Below, in pieces: positions 8,721 through 17,176 of a stretch of 64,000 bases of DNA (the stretch's first letter is position 1; every line of letters starts with the position of its first letter). This DNA is from Azophilus sp965215035. Lineage in GTDB: Bacteria > Pseudomonadota > Gammaproteobacteria > Pseudomonadales > Azotimanducaceae. The position numbers and the translations under genes are program-made. The notes under the pieces were generated by a model. That model saw only the letters and a list, made by a program, of their open reading frames with translations. It made no database searches and was not told where the DNA came from. The stretch covers positions 1,054,001 through 1,118,000 of the forward strand of contig OZ244040.1 in assembly GCA_965215035.1 (NCBI GenBank), given 5' to 3'.

Positions 8721-9272
8721 ATGAAAGACGAACGAGTTGCCAGGAAGAACCGAACCCAGGTCATCATTATGCTGGTCGCCTTGCCCCTGCTGGTGGTGTT
8801 TGGGGTATACAGCCTGATCTGGCTGGCCGGGCGAGACACCCTGTTCGAGACGACGAACCGGGGGGAATTCGTCGATCCCCCGGTGCTTGCGCGGGAGCTC
8901 GGCCTGCGCGACGGGTCGGGTGCTCCGGTAGACGGCAGCGGCACCTGGTGGGTGTGGCTGGTAACGCCGGATTGCGGTGCCGCCTGCGAGCGGCTCTTGG
9001 CGGAAATCGAGGATCTTGGCCAACGGCTGCGCGAGGATGGGGGCCGGGTCCGCCACGCCCTGGTGACGGGCCAGGCACCGGAAAGCCCGTCTCCGCCCTA
9101 CCATCATCTAGGGACGCCGCGCTTTTTAAGTGGCGGCGGCAAGACCCTTGCAGAGGGCATCTACCTGGTGGACCCGGTGGGCAACGTGGTTCTCAAGTAT
9201 TCCCTCGACATGGGCACAGGGTCGATCATGGAGGATCTGGCTCGTCTGCTGGAGGTGGCGGAAAATGCCTGA
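8721..9272 (+). CDS. Membrane-anchored hypothetical protein of the heme A/cytochrome oxidase region
   Basis: The product is 183 residues, starting at ATG 8721. One hydrophobic segment lies near the N terminus (QVIIMLVALPLLVVFGVYSLIWLAG, about residues 12-36). A soluble domain with a pair of cysteines (TPDCGAACERLL) and a thioredoxin-like C-terminal pattern (GIYLVDPVGNVVLKYS) follows. Similar small proteins sit just before ctaA in many gammaproteobacterial cytochrome oxidase clusters, and a role in oxidase assembly or copper handling is plausible but unproven. It precedes ctaA by 27 bases. I do not recognise a named family. Confidence 0.75.
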   Translation: MKDERVARKNRTQVIIMLVALPLLVVFGVYSLIWLAGRDTLFETTNRGEFVDPPVLARELGLRDGSGAPVDGSGTWWVWLVTPDCGAACERLLAEIEDLGQRLREDGGRVRHALVTGQAPESPSPPYHHLGTPRFLSGGGKTLAEGIYLVDPVGNVVLKYSLDMGTGSIMEDLARLLEVAENA

Positions 9273-9299
9273 CCATGGATCCGCTTGGCCGGGGGCGCG

Positions 9300-10262
9300 A
9301 TGATCAAGGTCACCCTGGCCGGCGTGGCGCTGGCGTTCCTGGTGGTGGTGCTGGGTGCTTTCACGCGCCTGGTTGACGCCGGTCTCGGCTGCCCGGACTG
9401 GCCGGGCTGCTATGGGCACCTGGCGGTTCCCCAGACGGCGGAGGAAATCCGCGCCGCCGAGGCCCGCTTCCCGGACACGCCCGTAGATGCCGGCAAGGCG
9501 TGGACCGAGATGGTGCATCGGTATGCGGCCACGGCCCTGGGAGCGCTCATTCTGCTAATCGCGGTGCTGGCCTACCGAGGGCGGCCGCACATGCCGCTGA
9601 AGCTGCCCATCGCGCTCGCGCTGCTGGTCATGCTGCAGGGCGCCTTCGGTGCCTGGACGGTCACTCTGAAGCTCTGGCCCCAGGTTGTAACCGCGCACCT
9701 TTTGGGGGGCTTTGCGACCCTGAGCCTGCTGTGGCTGCTGGCGCTGCGCCTGGGGTTGGGCGCTGGGCTCCGGGTGCCGGCGGGGCTTTTCCGGCTTGCC
9801 TTGGCCGCGCTTGTTGTCCTGGTGGCGCAGGTCACTCTCGGCGGCTGGGTTACCTCGAACTATGCCGCCCTGGCCTGTCCCGACTTCCCGACCTGCCACG
9901 GGGCCTGGGTGCCGTCCATGAACCTTGCCGAGGGCTTCAACATCTTCCAATCCGTTGGTCCCAACTACCTGGGCGGCATCATGGATAGCGAAGCGCGGGT
10001 TGCCATTCAGTTTGCGCACCGGGTGGGAGCGGCCGCCGTGCTGCTGGTGACCGGATGGCTGGGCTGGCGGCTCCTGGCTACCCGTAGCCCGCTGGGGCCC
10101 TGGGTGCTGGGCCTGCTGGCCCTGCAGCTCGCGCTCGGCATCGCCAATGTACTGCTGGTTTTGCCGCTTTGGGTTGCCGTTTGCCACAACGCCGGCGGCG
10201 CACTCTTGTTGCTGGTTCTGGTTACAGTAAACTATCGCGCTTTTCGGGGGACAGCCTCTTGA
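9300..10262 (+). CDS. ctaA: Heme A synthase (COX15/CtaA)
   Basis: The enzyme oxidises the C8 methyl of heme O to make heme A for cytochrome c oxidase and sits in the inner membrane. The 320-residue product starts at ATG 9300 after a G-rich ribosome site, with an alternative ATG 15 bases upstream. Eight or so membrane segments are evident. The four heme-liganding histidines are seen in VHRYAATAL, AHLLGGFATL, AHRVGAAAV and CHNAGGALLL. LGCPDWPGCYG and ACPDFPTCHG are the conserved cysteine loops. Its stop overlaps the ctaB start. Confidence 0.95.
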   Translation: MIKVTLAGVALAFLVVVLGAFTRLVDAGLGCPDWPGCYGHLAVPQTAEEIRAAEARFPDTPVDAGKAWTEMVHRYAATALGALILLIAVLAYRGRPHMPLKLPIALALLVMLQGAFGAWTVTLKLWPQVVTAHLLGGFATLSLLWLLALRLGLGAGLRVPAGLFRLALAALVVLVAQVTLGGWVTSNYAALACPDFPTCHGAWVPSMNLAEGFNIFQSVGPNYLGGIMDSEARVAIQFAHRVGAAAVLLVTGWLGWRLLATRSPLGPWVLGLLALQLALGIANVLLVLPLWVAVCHNAGGALLLLVLVTVNYRAFRGTAS

Positions 10263-11158
10263 ACGAGACCGCCTATCCGGTTGCGTCCTGGCGCGACTAT
10301 GTGGAGATGTGCAAGCCGCGCGTGGTGCTGCTGATGCTGGTGTGCGCGGTGGTTGGCATGTTCCTGGCGGTACCCGCCATGGTGCCCCTGGATGTCCTGG
10401 TGCTGGGGACCGCCGGCATCGGCTTGGTCGCGGCCTCCGCGGCGGTTGTCAACCATATCGCCGACGCCGAGGTCGATGCGCGCATGGCGCGAACCCAGCG
10501 ACGCCCGGTGGCCACCGGGCGTGTCGGCGTCGTGCAGGGGTTGCTGTTCTCGGCGGTGCTGGGGGTCGTTGGCATGGGCATCCTTTTCCTGTGGATCAAC
10601 CCGCTCACCGCTTGGCTCAACTTGGCGTCCTGGGTGGGCTATGGGCTGGTCTACACCCTGTTCCTGAAACGCGCGACGCCGCAGAACATCGTTATCGGTG
10701 GTTTGTTCGGAGCGGCGCCGCCGCTGTTCGGCTGGACGGCGGTTACCGGCATGGTGACACCCGGCGGCCTGCTGCTGGTGCTTATCATCTTTGCGTGGAC
10801 GCCGCCGCATTTCTGGGCGCTGGCCCTAGACCGCAAGGCCGACTACGAGACCGTCGGTATCCCGATGCTGCCGGTTACCCACGGGGAGCGGGCGACTCGG
10901 CAGCACATTCTTGTCTATACGCTGATCCTGATGGCCGCCAGCCTAGGGCCGGTGGCCATCGGTATGAGCGGCTGGCTCTATCTGGTTGCCGCGCTCTTGC
11001 TGGGCGGCGGCTTTCTCTACTGGGCGGTGGTGCTGCTCGCGGGCCGCAACGGAAACGCCCCCATACAGACCTTCCGCTACTCCATCGCCTACCTGTTCGC
11101 GCTGTTTGTCTTCCTGCTGCTTGACCACTACTGGTTCGCGGCCGTCTGGAGCACCTGA
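10259..11158 (+). CDS. ctaB: Heme O synthase (protoheme IX farnesyltransferase)
   Basis: CtaB transfers a farnesyl group to protoheme IX to make heme O, the substrate of CtaA. I use the TTG at 10259, which overlaps the ctaA stop and has GGGGGA eight bases upstream; the frame is open further up but unlike the family. The product is 299 residues with about nine membrane helices. The prenyltransferase motif NHIADAEVDARMARTQRRP contains both the DxxxD and the RTxxRP signatures. YTLFLKRATPQNIVIGG and WTPPHFWALAL also match. The oxidase subunit genes themselves are not in the window. Confidence 0.95.
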   Translation: MNETAYPVASWRDYVEMCKPRVVLLMLVCAVVGMFLAVPAMVPLDVLVLGTAGIGLVAASAAVVNHIADAEVDARMARTQRRPVATGRVGVVQGLLFSAVLGVVGMGILFLWINPLTAWLNLASWVGYGLVYTLFLKRATPQNIVIGGLFGAAPPLFGWTAVTGMVTPGGLLLVLIIFAWTPPHFWALALDRKADYETVGIPMLPVTHGERATRQHILVYTLILMAASLGPVAIGMSGWLYLVAALLLGGGFLYWAVVLLAGRNGNAPIQTFRYSIAYLFALFVFLLLDHYWFAAVWST

Positions 11159-11169
11159 GTAGCCCCGCC

Positions 11170-12525
11170 GTGAGCCCCTCCAAAGGCGCCGCGAAGGGCT
11201 GTGCGGCTGCGTCGGCGGAAGCGTTGCGGGTGGTGCCGGCGGATGCGGGCGAGCGCGATGGCGCCAGCGACCTGGCCGACCGCTACCGACGGGTGCGGGC
11301 GCAGTCCGAGGCGCTTTGCCGGCCGCTCGCCATCGAGGACTATGGTGTGCAGCCGATGGACGATGCCAGTCCGCCTAAATGGCACCTGGCCCACACCACC
11401 TGGTTCTTCGAGACCTTTCTGTTGCGGGAATTCGATGCGGGCTACCGCAGCCTGGATGATCGGTACCAGTCGCTATTCAACTCGTACTACAACGGCATCG
11501 GCGAGCCCTATCCACGCCCGCGGCGCGGCCTGTTGTCGCGGCCTAGGGTGAGCGAGGTATACGACTACCGGGCTCATGTCGATGCGGCGATGCAGCGCCT
11601 GCTGGCCCGTGCGGACGATGCCATGCGGCGGCGTGCCGTGCTCGGCCTGAACCACGAACAGCAGCATCAGGAACTGATGCTCACCGACATCAAGTACAAC
11701 CTGGGCCACAACCCGCTACGGCCCGCCTATCGCGACGACCTGGACGACCGGGCGGGCGTTTCCCGGGCGCTGGGTTTCGACGAGCACCCGGGCGGCGTCT
11801 TTACGGTGGGTGCGAGCGAACCGTTCTGCTTCGACAACGAGCTGCCCCGCCATACCGTGCTGCTGCAGCCCTTTGCGCTGGGAGACCGCCTGGTGACCAA
11901 CGCGGAATTCCTGGCGTTCATGGAGGATGGCGGCTACGACAGGCCATCCCTGTGGCTGTCTGATGGCTGGTCGGCGGCTCGCGCCGGGGGCTGGCGCTGC
12001 CCCCTGTACTGGCGCCGCCGGGATGGGCGGTGGCTCGAGTACCGGCTGAGCGGCGAGCACACCCTGCTACCCGACGCTCCGGTGGTGCATGTGAGCGCCT
12101 TCGAGGCCGATGCCTATGCCCGCTGGGCCGGCTGCCGACTGCCCACCGAGTTCGAGTGGGAAACGGTCGCCGCGCCGCTGGACCCGGTGGCCGGCAACTT
12201 CGCCGAGGACGGCGGGCTGCATCCGCTGAGCGCCGAGGTGCTGCCGGCCCAGGGGGCCCGGCGGCTCGATGCGCCGCGGCGCAGGCAACTCTTCGGCGAT
12301 GCCTGGGAATGGACGGCCAGTGCCTATGCGCCCTACCCGGGCTACCGGGTGCTGCCGGGTACCCTCGGCGAGTACAACGGCAAGTTCATGAGCAGCCAAC
12401 TCGTACTGCGCGGCGGCTCCTGCGCCACGCCGCGCGGCCATGTGCGGGCGAGCTACCGGAACTTCTTCTATCCGCCGGACCGGTGGCAGTTCTCGGGCAT
12501 CAGGCTGGCCAAGGATTTGGCCTAG
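11170..12525 (+). CDS. egtB: Ergothioneine biosynthesis sulfoxide synthase EgtB
   Basis: EgtB is a non-heme iron enzyme that joins hercynine to a thiol (gamma-glutamylcysteine or cysteine) with oxygen to form a sulfoxide on the way to ergothioneine. The 451 residues show an N-terminal DinB-like domain with iron-ligand histidines in WHLAHTTWFFE (residues 71-81) and NHEQQHQEL (161-169). The C-terminal formylglycine-enzyme-like domain has RLPTEFEWE, DAWEWTASAY, LRGGSCATPRGHVRASYRNFF and GIRLAKD. It starts 11 bases after ctaB, and egtD follows, so the pair makes the core of the pathway. Confidence 0.94.
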   Translation: MSPSKGAAKGCAAASAEALRVVPADAGERDGASDLADRYRRVRAQSEALCRPLAIEDYGVQPMDDASPPKWHLAHTTWFFETFLLREFDAGYRSLDDRYQSLFNSYYNGIGEPYPRPRRGLLSRPRVSEVYDYRAHVDAAMQRLLARADDAMRRRAVLGLNHEQQHQELMLTDIKYNLGHNPLRPAYRDDLDDRAGVSRALGFDEHPGGVFTVGASEPFCFDNELPRHTVLLQPFALGDRLVTNAEFLAFMEDGGYDRPSLWLSDGWSAARAGGWRCPLYWRRRDGRWLEYRLSGEHTLLPDAPVVHVSAFEADAYARWAGCRLPTEFEWETVAAPLDPVAGNFAEDGGLHPLSAEVLPAQGARRLDAPRRRQLFGDAWEWTASAYAPYPGYRVLPGTLGEYNGKFMSSQLVLRGGSCATPRGHVRASYRNFFYPPDRWQFSGIRLAKDLA

Positions 12526-12727
12526 TGCGCTTCTTTAAGGGCAGGCCGCCGCCGCGGTCGTTGTTGCCGGGATGCGCGTGCGCGTTCCCTTCCGGGCCGG
12601 CGGTCTTGGCCGGCCGACCGGTGCCGCGGCCGTTGTTGGGCCCGTCAGCCATTGGCGGGGCATCTTCGGATGCACCGAATTTGCCCGCCGCCAGCCCTGT
12701 GCGCCGGCACGACGGCGGGGTTCGGTG
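12526..12727. other. Intergenic gap between egtB and egtD
   Basis: These 202 bases are very GC-rich and stay open in the egtD frame from 12572, but the translation is not family-like. A GGCCGGCGGTC/TTGGCCGGCC imperfect palindrome lies near 12597-12620. Nothing else was found here. Confidence 0.4.
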
Positions 12728-13696
12728 ATGGCCGCCGCGCCCTATGAGTTCTTCGATTACCAGCCGGCACCGGCCGACATGCTGCGGGAGGTACTGGCCG
12801 GGCTTACGAGCAAGCCGAAGTACATTGCGCCGAAGTATTTCTATGACGAGCGGGGCTCAAGGCTCTTCGAGGCCATAACCCGGTTGCCGGAGTACTACCT
12901 GACACGCACGGAATTAGCCATTCTCGACCGGTGTCTGCCGGAACTCGGCGCTGTCATCGGCAAGGGCGTGTGCCTGGTGGAGTACGGCGCCGGGTCGAGC
13001 CTGAAGGTTCGCCGACTGCTGGAGAGGTTGCGCCCGGCGGCCTACCTGCCGGTGGATATGTCCCGCAGTCACCTGGAGCGCACTTCGGCGGCACTGCACG
13101 CCGACTACCCCTGGCTCAGGGTGTACCCGACCTGTGCCGACCTGACGGAGCCCCTGGCATTGCCCGGCGTTGTCGCCGACTGCCGGAAGGTTGGGTTCTT
13201 TCCGGGTTCCAGCATCGGCAACTTCGAGCCCGAGGCCGCAAGGCGTTTGCTGCGCAATGTCGCCAGGGGGTTGGGTGTTGGCGCACACCTGCTGATCGGC
13301 GTTGACCGCAAGAAGGACAAGGCCCTGTTGGAAGCGGCCTACAACGACCCGGCCGGGGTCACCTCGGAATTCAACCTTAACGTTCTGCGGCACCTGAACC
13401 ATGCGCTGGCCGCGAACTTCAACCCCGGCGCCTTCCGTCACCTGGCCACCTACAACGAGGGGGCCGGGTGCATCCAGATGTTCCTGGAAAGTCTCGCGGA
13501 GCAGACGGTGCGGCTGAATGGAACGGCCATAGGGTTTGCCCCCGGCGAGATGATCCACACCGAGAATTCCTACAAGTACGACCTGGACGAATTTGTGGAC
13601 TTGGCGGGGGTGGGAGGGTACGCCTGCGAGGCGACCTGGAGCGATCGGGACGACTACTTCTCGCTGCTCCTGTTGCGCGTACTAGGAAACCCCTGA
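12728..13696 (+). CDS. egtD: L-histidine N-alpha-methyltransferase EgtD
   Basis: EgtD trimethylates histidine to hercynine, the first step of ergothioneine synthesis. Starting at ATG 12728 (a GTG lies one codon earlier) gives 322 residues, the family length. Motifs include KYFYDERGSRLFEAITRLPEYY, the SAM-site VEYGAGSSLKVRRLLE, FFPGSSIGNFEP and IHTENSYKY. It belongs to the methyltransferase family that shares its fold with DUF2260. The gene ends LGNP and its TGA stop lies within a dispersed repeat that reappears after rpmE and thrB. Confidence 0.94.
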   Translation: MAAAPYEFFDYQPAPADMLREVLAGLTSKPKYIAPKYFYDERGSRLFEAITRLPEYYLTRTELAILDRCLPELGAVIGKGVCLVEYGAGSSLKVRRLLERLRPAAYLPVDMSRSHLERTSAALHADYPWLRVYPTCADLTEPLALPGVVADCRKVGFFPGSSIGNFEPEAARRLLRNVARGLGVGAHLLIGVDRKKDKALLEAAYNDPAGVTSEFNLNVLRHLNHALAANFNPGAFRHLATYNEGAGCIQMFLESLAEQTVRLNGTAIGFAPGEMIHTENSYKYDLDEFVDLAGVGGYACEATWSDRDDYFSLLLLRVLGNP

Positions 13697-14009
13697 TTAG
13701 GGAACTATATACTTGACTCCCACCTGCATCGTGAGATCGTTGAGTTCGGGTTCGTCGTGTACACGGACGAACATCGCAGCAAACCGATTTGCTTGGCACA
13801 GCCACACTGAAGTGAAGTCATTGACGGCGATGGCCGGAAAATCCGCAATGACGAAATCGGAGGCGTAGCCGCCGCTTTCAAACGTTGGCTATGGGAATCA
13901 AGTATATGATTCCCTCTGATTAACTGGGGAGTTCCCGTCGCCGAAGCCTGTGTGGCTCAAATAAGATAGGGTATGTATTTGATTTTAAAGTAATAATCGC
14001 GTTACGACA
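13683..14009 (+). repeat. Family 3 repeat, copy 1, split by a 216-bp insertion
   Basis: The segments 13683-13699 and 13916-14009 together match copies after rpmE (46897-47007) and thrB (63488-63594). Shared blocks are GGAAACC(C/T)CTGATTA, TGTGGC near 13951, AGATAGGGTATGTAT and the AT-rich AAAGTAATAATCGCGTTA. The egtD stop codon lies in its first bases and the repeat runs in the sense direction of egtD. The break at CTGATTA, duplicated on both sides, is the insertion point of the element at 13700-13915. Confidence 0.75.
13700..13915. mobile_element. 216-bp MITE-like insertion with inverted ends and 7-bp target duplication
   Basis: The left end (13700-13721, starting GGGAACTATATACTTGACTC) and the right end (13893-13914, GGGAATCAAGTATATGATTC) are inverted copies matching at about 18 of 22 positions. 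CTGATTA occurs directly on both sides (13693-13699 and 13916-13922), as expected of a target duplication. The intact family 3 repeat at 63578-63594 has one CTGATTA, confirming an insertion. No transposase is inside. On the minus strand the interior has an open stretch ending VGVKYIVP then stop, which looks coding-like but is not recognised. Confidence 0.75.
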
Positions 14010-14172
14010 TGGCGGTGCCGAACGGGGCGGAGATGGGCTTGTTCAGAGCTTCCCGAGAGGTTCCGCGCCGCCACGTCACCCAGGATAAACGCGCCAGCCA
14101 GCAAATCTAGGCGGTACGGCGGCCCGGAAGTCGTCCGTGCGAGGAAACGAGCATTGTTCCGTACAGGCCAGG
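14010..14172. other. Gap between family 3 repeat and the MFS gene
   Basis: About 160 bases separate the repeat from the 3' end of the leftward MFS gene. No open frame, hairpin with T-run or known motif was seen here. Confidence 0.35.
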
Positions 14173-15774
14173 CTACGACGAGGCGGCGCTTTTGCCGCCA
14201 ACGCGGGTTTCAGGCTTCCCACGCTCGAGGCGGGCCGCCTCGTCGCCGGGCAGGTAGCGCATGGCCAGCGAGAGCAACACCAGGCTCGCGGCGAACATGA
14301 CCAGCGACCACAGCATGGCGTTCCGCAAGGCCGGCCCGTCATCCAGGCCGCCGACGATGTAGAAGTCGCTGATCTGACCGATCATGAATGGCCCTAGGGC
14401 GAGGCCGATGAAGGTGAGCATCAGTATGTAGTAGGCGGAGGCGGTCGCCCGCATGTGCGGCATCACCAGGTCGTTTATGGTGCTGGCGCCGCCGCCCAGC
14501 CACATTGGCGAGGTGGTACTGAACAGGAAGCTGCACAGATACGCGACCCAGGCGTGCTCCGTCAGCAGGAAGACGAGCCCGGACGGAACCGAGAGCGTCA
14601 CGGCGACGACCCCCATCCAGAGTCGCGCGTTGCCGGATCTCGCCTTCAGCCGGTCGGCTAGGATTCCTCCCAGGGTTACGCCCAGCCAGCCGCCGATAGC
14701 CGCCCCGAGGCCGAGCACGGTGCCGGCCTCGGCGAGCCCCACCTCGTGAACGCGCAACATGAAGGGCGGCCCCCAGAACCCGACTCCGTAGGTCACGAAG
14801 GCCACGCATGGAAAACCCAGGGTGACGAGAACAAACGCCCTGGAGCGGAACATGGTGGTAAAGGTGGCCGGGTCGCGGAGCCGCAGCGCATGGACCCAGG
14901 ACAGGGCCGCGTAGACACCGATGCCGAGCGCGGTCCACTGAATTGGGCTTGGCATGAGGCCGTTGACACCGTAGGCCGTCGCCGCGATCAACAGTGCGGC
15001 GGCGAGATTCAGGCTGGTGGCGCGCACGCCGCCCAAGAGCAGCAGGTTGTACAGGGTGAGGGGGGGCAGCACCGCGCACAGCGAACGCAGGGTCTCGCGA
15101 AAGGGCTGCGGTTCCGGCGCCGCCACCAGTCCTTCGCTTATGCCGCGCACCGGTTCGCGTAGCGTCCAGACCCAGGCCGCGACTAGGAGGCCGGGCAACC
15201 CCACTGCCAGGAACGCCGCCTGCCAGCCCCGTAGTCCGAACGGTGCCAGGCTGGGCTCCGGGAACGCGTCCTTCCAGGTATCGACAATGAGGCCGCCGAG
15301 GAAGAGGCCAATGCCCGCGCCGATGTAGACGCCACTGGAATAGATGGCCAGCACGGTGGCCCTGACCCTGGGCGAGAAGTAGTCGGAGAGCATGGAGAAG
15401 GCGGCGGGCGAGGCGCTAGCCTCGCCGACGCCGACACCGAAGCGGTAGGTGGCTAGGGTCGCAAAGCTGCGTGCGGTTCCAGAAAGCGCCGTCATAAGGC
15501 TCCAGAAACCCAGCCCGATGGAAATCAGGCTCTTGCGGGTCCACACATCGGCGAGTTTGCCGAGGGGAATGCCGAATACCGCATAGAAGACGGCGAAGGC
15601 GGTGCCGTAGAGAAAACCGATATCGGCGTCCGAGATGCCGAGGTCGGCCTTTATCTCTTCGGCGAGAATCGAGAGGATCTGCCGGTCGATGAAGTTGAAA
15701 ATGTAAACGATCACGAGCACACCAAGGACATACTTGGAATACCGCCCGCCGACCTGATCGCCGTGCTTATTCAT
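14173..15774 (-). CDS. Major facilitator superfamily transporter, spinster-like
   Basis: This is an inner-membrane transporter of unknown substrate. The ATG at 15774 gives 533 residues (MNKHGDQVGGRYSKYVLGVL); the longer frame to 15849 adds an implausible leader. The N-terminal half has YIFNFIDRQILSILAEEIKA and the MFS signature GIPLGKLADVWTRKSLISIG. GVGVGEASASPAAFSMLSDYF is typical of spinster-type (MFS_1) permeases that often accompany catabolic genes. Around 12 membrane segments are visible. It stands alone, with hisG 139 bases upstream on the same strand. Confidence 0.85.
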   Translation of the reverse strand: MNKHGDQVGGRYSKYVLGVLVIVYIFNFIDRQILSILAEEIKADLGISDADIGFLYGTAFAVFYAVFGIPLGKLADVWTRKSLISIGLGFWSLMTALSGTARSFATLATYRFGVGVGEASASPAAFSMLSDYFSPRVRATVLAIYSSGVYIGAGIGLFLGGLIVDTWKDAFPEPSLAPFGLRGWQAAFLAVGLPGLLVAAWVWTLREPVRGISEGLVAAPEPQPFRETLRSLCAVLPPLTLYNLLLLGGVRATSLNLAAALLIAATAYGVNGLMPSPIQWTALGIGVYAALSWVHALRLRDPATFTTMFRSRAFVLVTLGFPCVAFVTYGVGFWGPPFMLRVHEVGLAEAGTVLGLGAAIGGWLGVTLGGILADRLKARSGNARLWMGVVAVTLSVPSGLVFLLTEHAWVAYLCSFLFSTTSPMWLGGGASTINDLVMPHMRATASAYYILMLTFIGLALGPFMIGQISDFYIVGGLDDGPALRNAMLWSLVMFAASLVLLSLAMRYLPGDEAARLERGKPETRVGGKSAASS

Positions 15775-15912
15775 ATGGAACCCTACCCATGATGGTGGCC
15801 CGCTTGGCTCGACCAGGGTAAGAAGCTCGTGGCGCACCATGCACCGCAAGGCTTTCCGGACGAGGCGTTGAGAATGCCGTTCCCCTGTGTTTGAGCTGCC
15901 GCATGTGCATCC

Positions 15913-16788
15913 TCAGTCGATAATCTTGCTGATTGCGTACTCGACGATGCCGCGCGCCCCGGCGGCCTTCAGCCTGGGGATTAGCGTCCGCACCGTCGTT
16001 TCATCGATGATGGTGTTGACGGCCGCCCAGCCCTCGTCGGAGAGCCTGGATACGGTGGGTGTCTGTAGCGCCGGCAGCAGCGCCGCGATGGCCTTGAGGT
16101 CGTCCTGGCGGGCGTTCAGCATAAGGCCAACCTTGCCCTCCGCGGCTAGGCAGGAGCGCAGCATCAGGGCGATGTTGTCGAGCTTCTCAACTTTCCAGGG
16201 GTCCTCCATTGCCGCATGGTTGGCGATGAGGCGCGGCGTGCTGGTCAGTATCTCATCGATGATGCGCAGATTGTTGGCGCGAATCGAACTACCGGTTTCC
16301 GTGACTTCGACGATGGCGTCGGCCAGCCGCGGCGGCTTGGCCTCGGTGGCGCCCCAGGAGAACTCGACTTGGGCGGTGACGCCGTTGCGTTCCAGGTAGG
16401 CTTGGGTGATTCGCACGGCCTCGGTGGCGATTCGCTTGCCGGCGAGGTCCGCCACCGATCTGGCCGGGGAGTCGTCGGGCACGCACAACACCCATCGTAC
16501 CGGACGCCGGCTTACCTTCGAAAAGCGCAGTTCGCAAACCTCCCGCACATCGACGCCGGTTTCAACAACCCAGTCGTGGCCGGTAATGCCGGCGTCCAAC
16601 ACGCGCTGCTCGACATAGCGGGCCATCTCCTGGGCGCGCACCATCAGGCAGTCGATCTCGTCGTCGTCGATGGATGGATAGTACGAGCGCGACGAGAACG
16701 AGATTGCGTATCCTGCGCGTTTGAACAGCTCCCGGGTCGCTTCCTGGAGGCTGCCCGCCGGAATGCCGAGCTTCAGTTGCCTGCTCAT
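15913..16788 (-). CDS. hisG: ATP phosphoribosyltransferase, long form
   Basis: HisG starts histidine synthesis by joining ATP to PRPP, and the long form carries its own histidine-sensing C-terminal domain. The ATG at 16788 gives 291 residues (MSRQLKLGIPAGSLQEATRELF). Family signatures include DWVVETGVDVREVCEL and RIATEAVRITQAYLERNG, and the phosphoribosyl-binding stretch VTETGSSIRANNLRII. The final 75 residues form the HisG_C regulatory domain (TVSRLSDEGWAAVNTIIDE). No other his genes are nearby. Two copies of a 25-base direct repeat lie upstream. Confidence 0.94.
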   Translation of the reverse strand: MSRQLKLGIPAGSLQEATRELFKRAGYAISFSSRSYYPSIDDDEIDCLMVRAQEMARYVEQRVLDAGITGHDWVVETGVDVREVCELRFSKVSRRPVRWVLCVPDDSPARSVADLAGKRIATEAVRITQAYLERNGVTAQVEFSWGATEAKPPRLADAIVEVTETGSSIRANNLRIIDEILTSTPRLIANHAAMEDPWKVEKLDNIALMLRSCLAAEGKVGLMLNARQDDLKAIAALLPALQTPTVSRLSDEGWAAVNTIIDETTVRTLIPRLKAAGARGIVEYAISKIID

Positions 16789-16805
16789 GGCCGGGCCCCA
16801 ATTCT

Positions 16806-16899
16806 CTCTAGGCAATAGCGTATTGAATCCATGCGTGTGCGCGTGTTTGCCAGCAGGAATCCCGATGGCCCGCGCTCTAGGCAATAGCGTATTGATTCC
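16806..16899. repeat. Two 25-base direct repeats upstream of hisG
   Basis: CTCTAGGCAATAGCGTATTG followed by a near-identical five-base tail occurs at 16806-16830 and 16875-16899, 69 bases apart, differing at one position (AATCC against ATTCC). They lie between 18 and 111 bases upstream of the hisG start, within the 388-base hisG/flavoprotein divergent region. They could be tandem operator sites or a small duplication. The end GATTCCC also resembles the ends of the 216-bp element at 13700-13915. Confidence 0.7.
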
Positions 16900-17176
16900 C
16901 GAGCCCTGATCCTGGCCTGCCAGCCCAGCGCCCCTGCGGCCTTTTCCGCCCGCAAACCGACGAAGCCTATATGCATGTTGCCCATCCACCCTCGCAGCAT
17001 CCGGCTTACGCCCGCCGCCGAGGGGAAGATTATAGACTCCCCGCCACCGGCCTTGTGCAATAGGTGCAAGACCGCCGGGTCGAGCCCCGAGCGCTGCAGC
17101 TTCTAATCGGATGTTTCAAGAGGCAGTACAAGCCCGTATAGTCCTCGCCCAGAACATTAGCCAAGGGAGATGCGCG

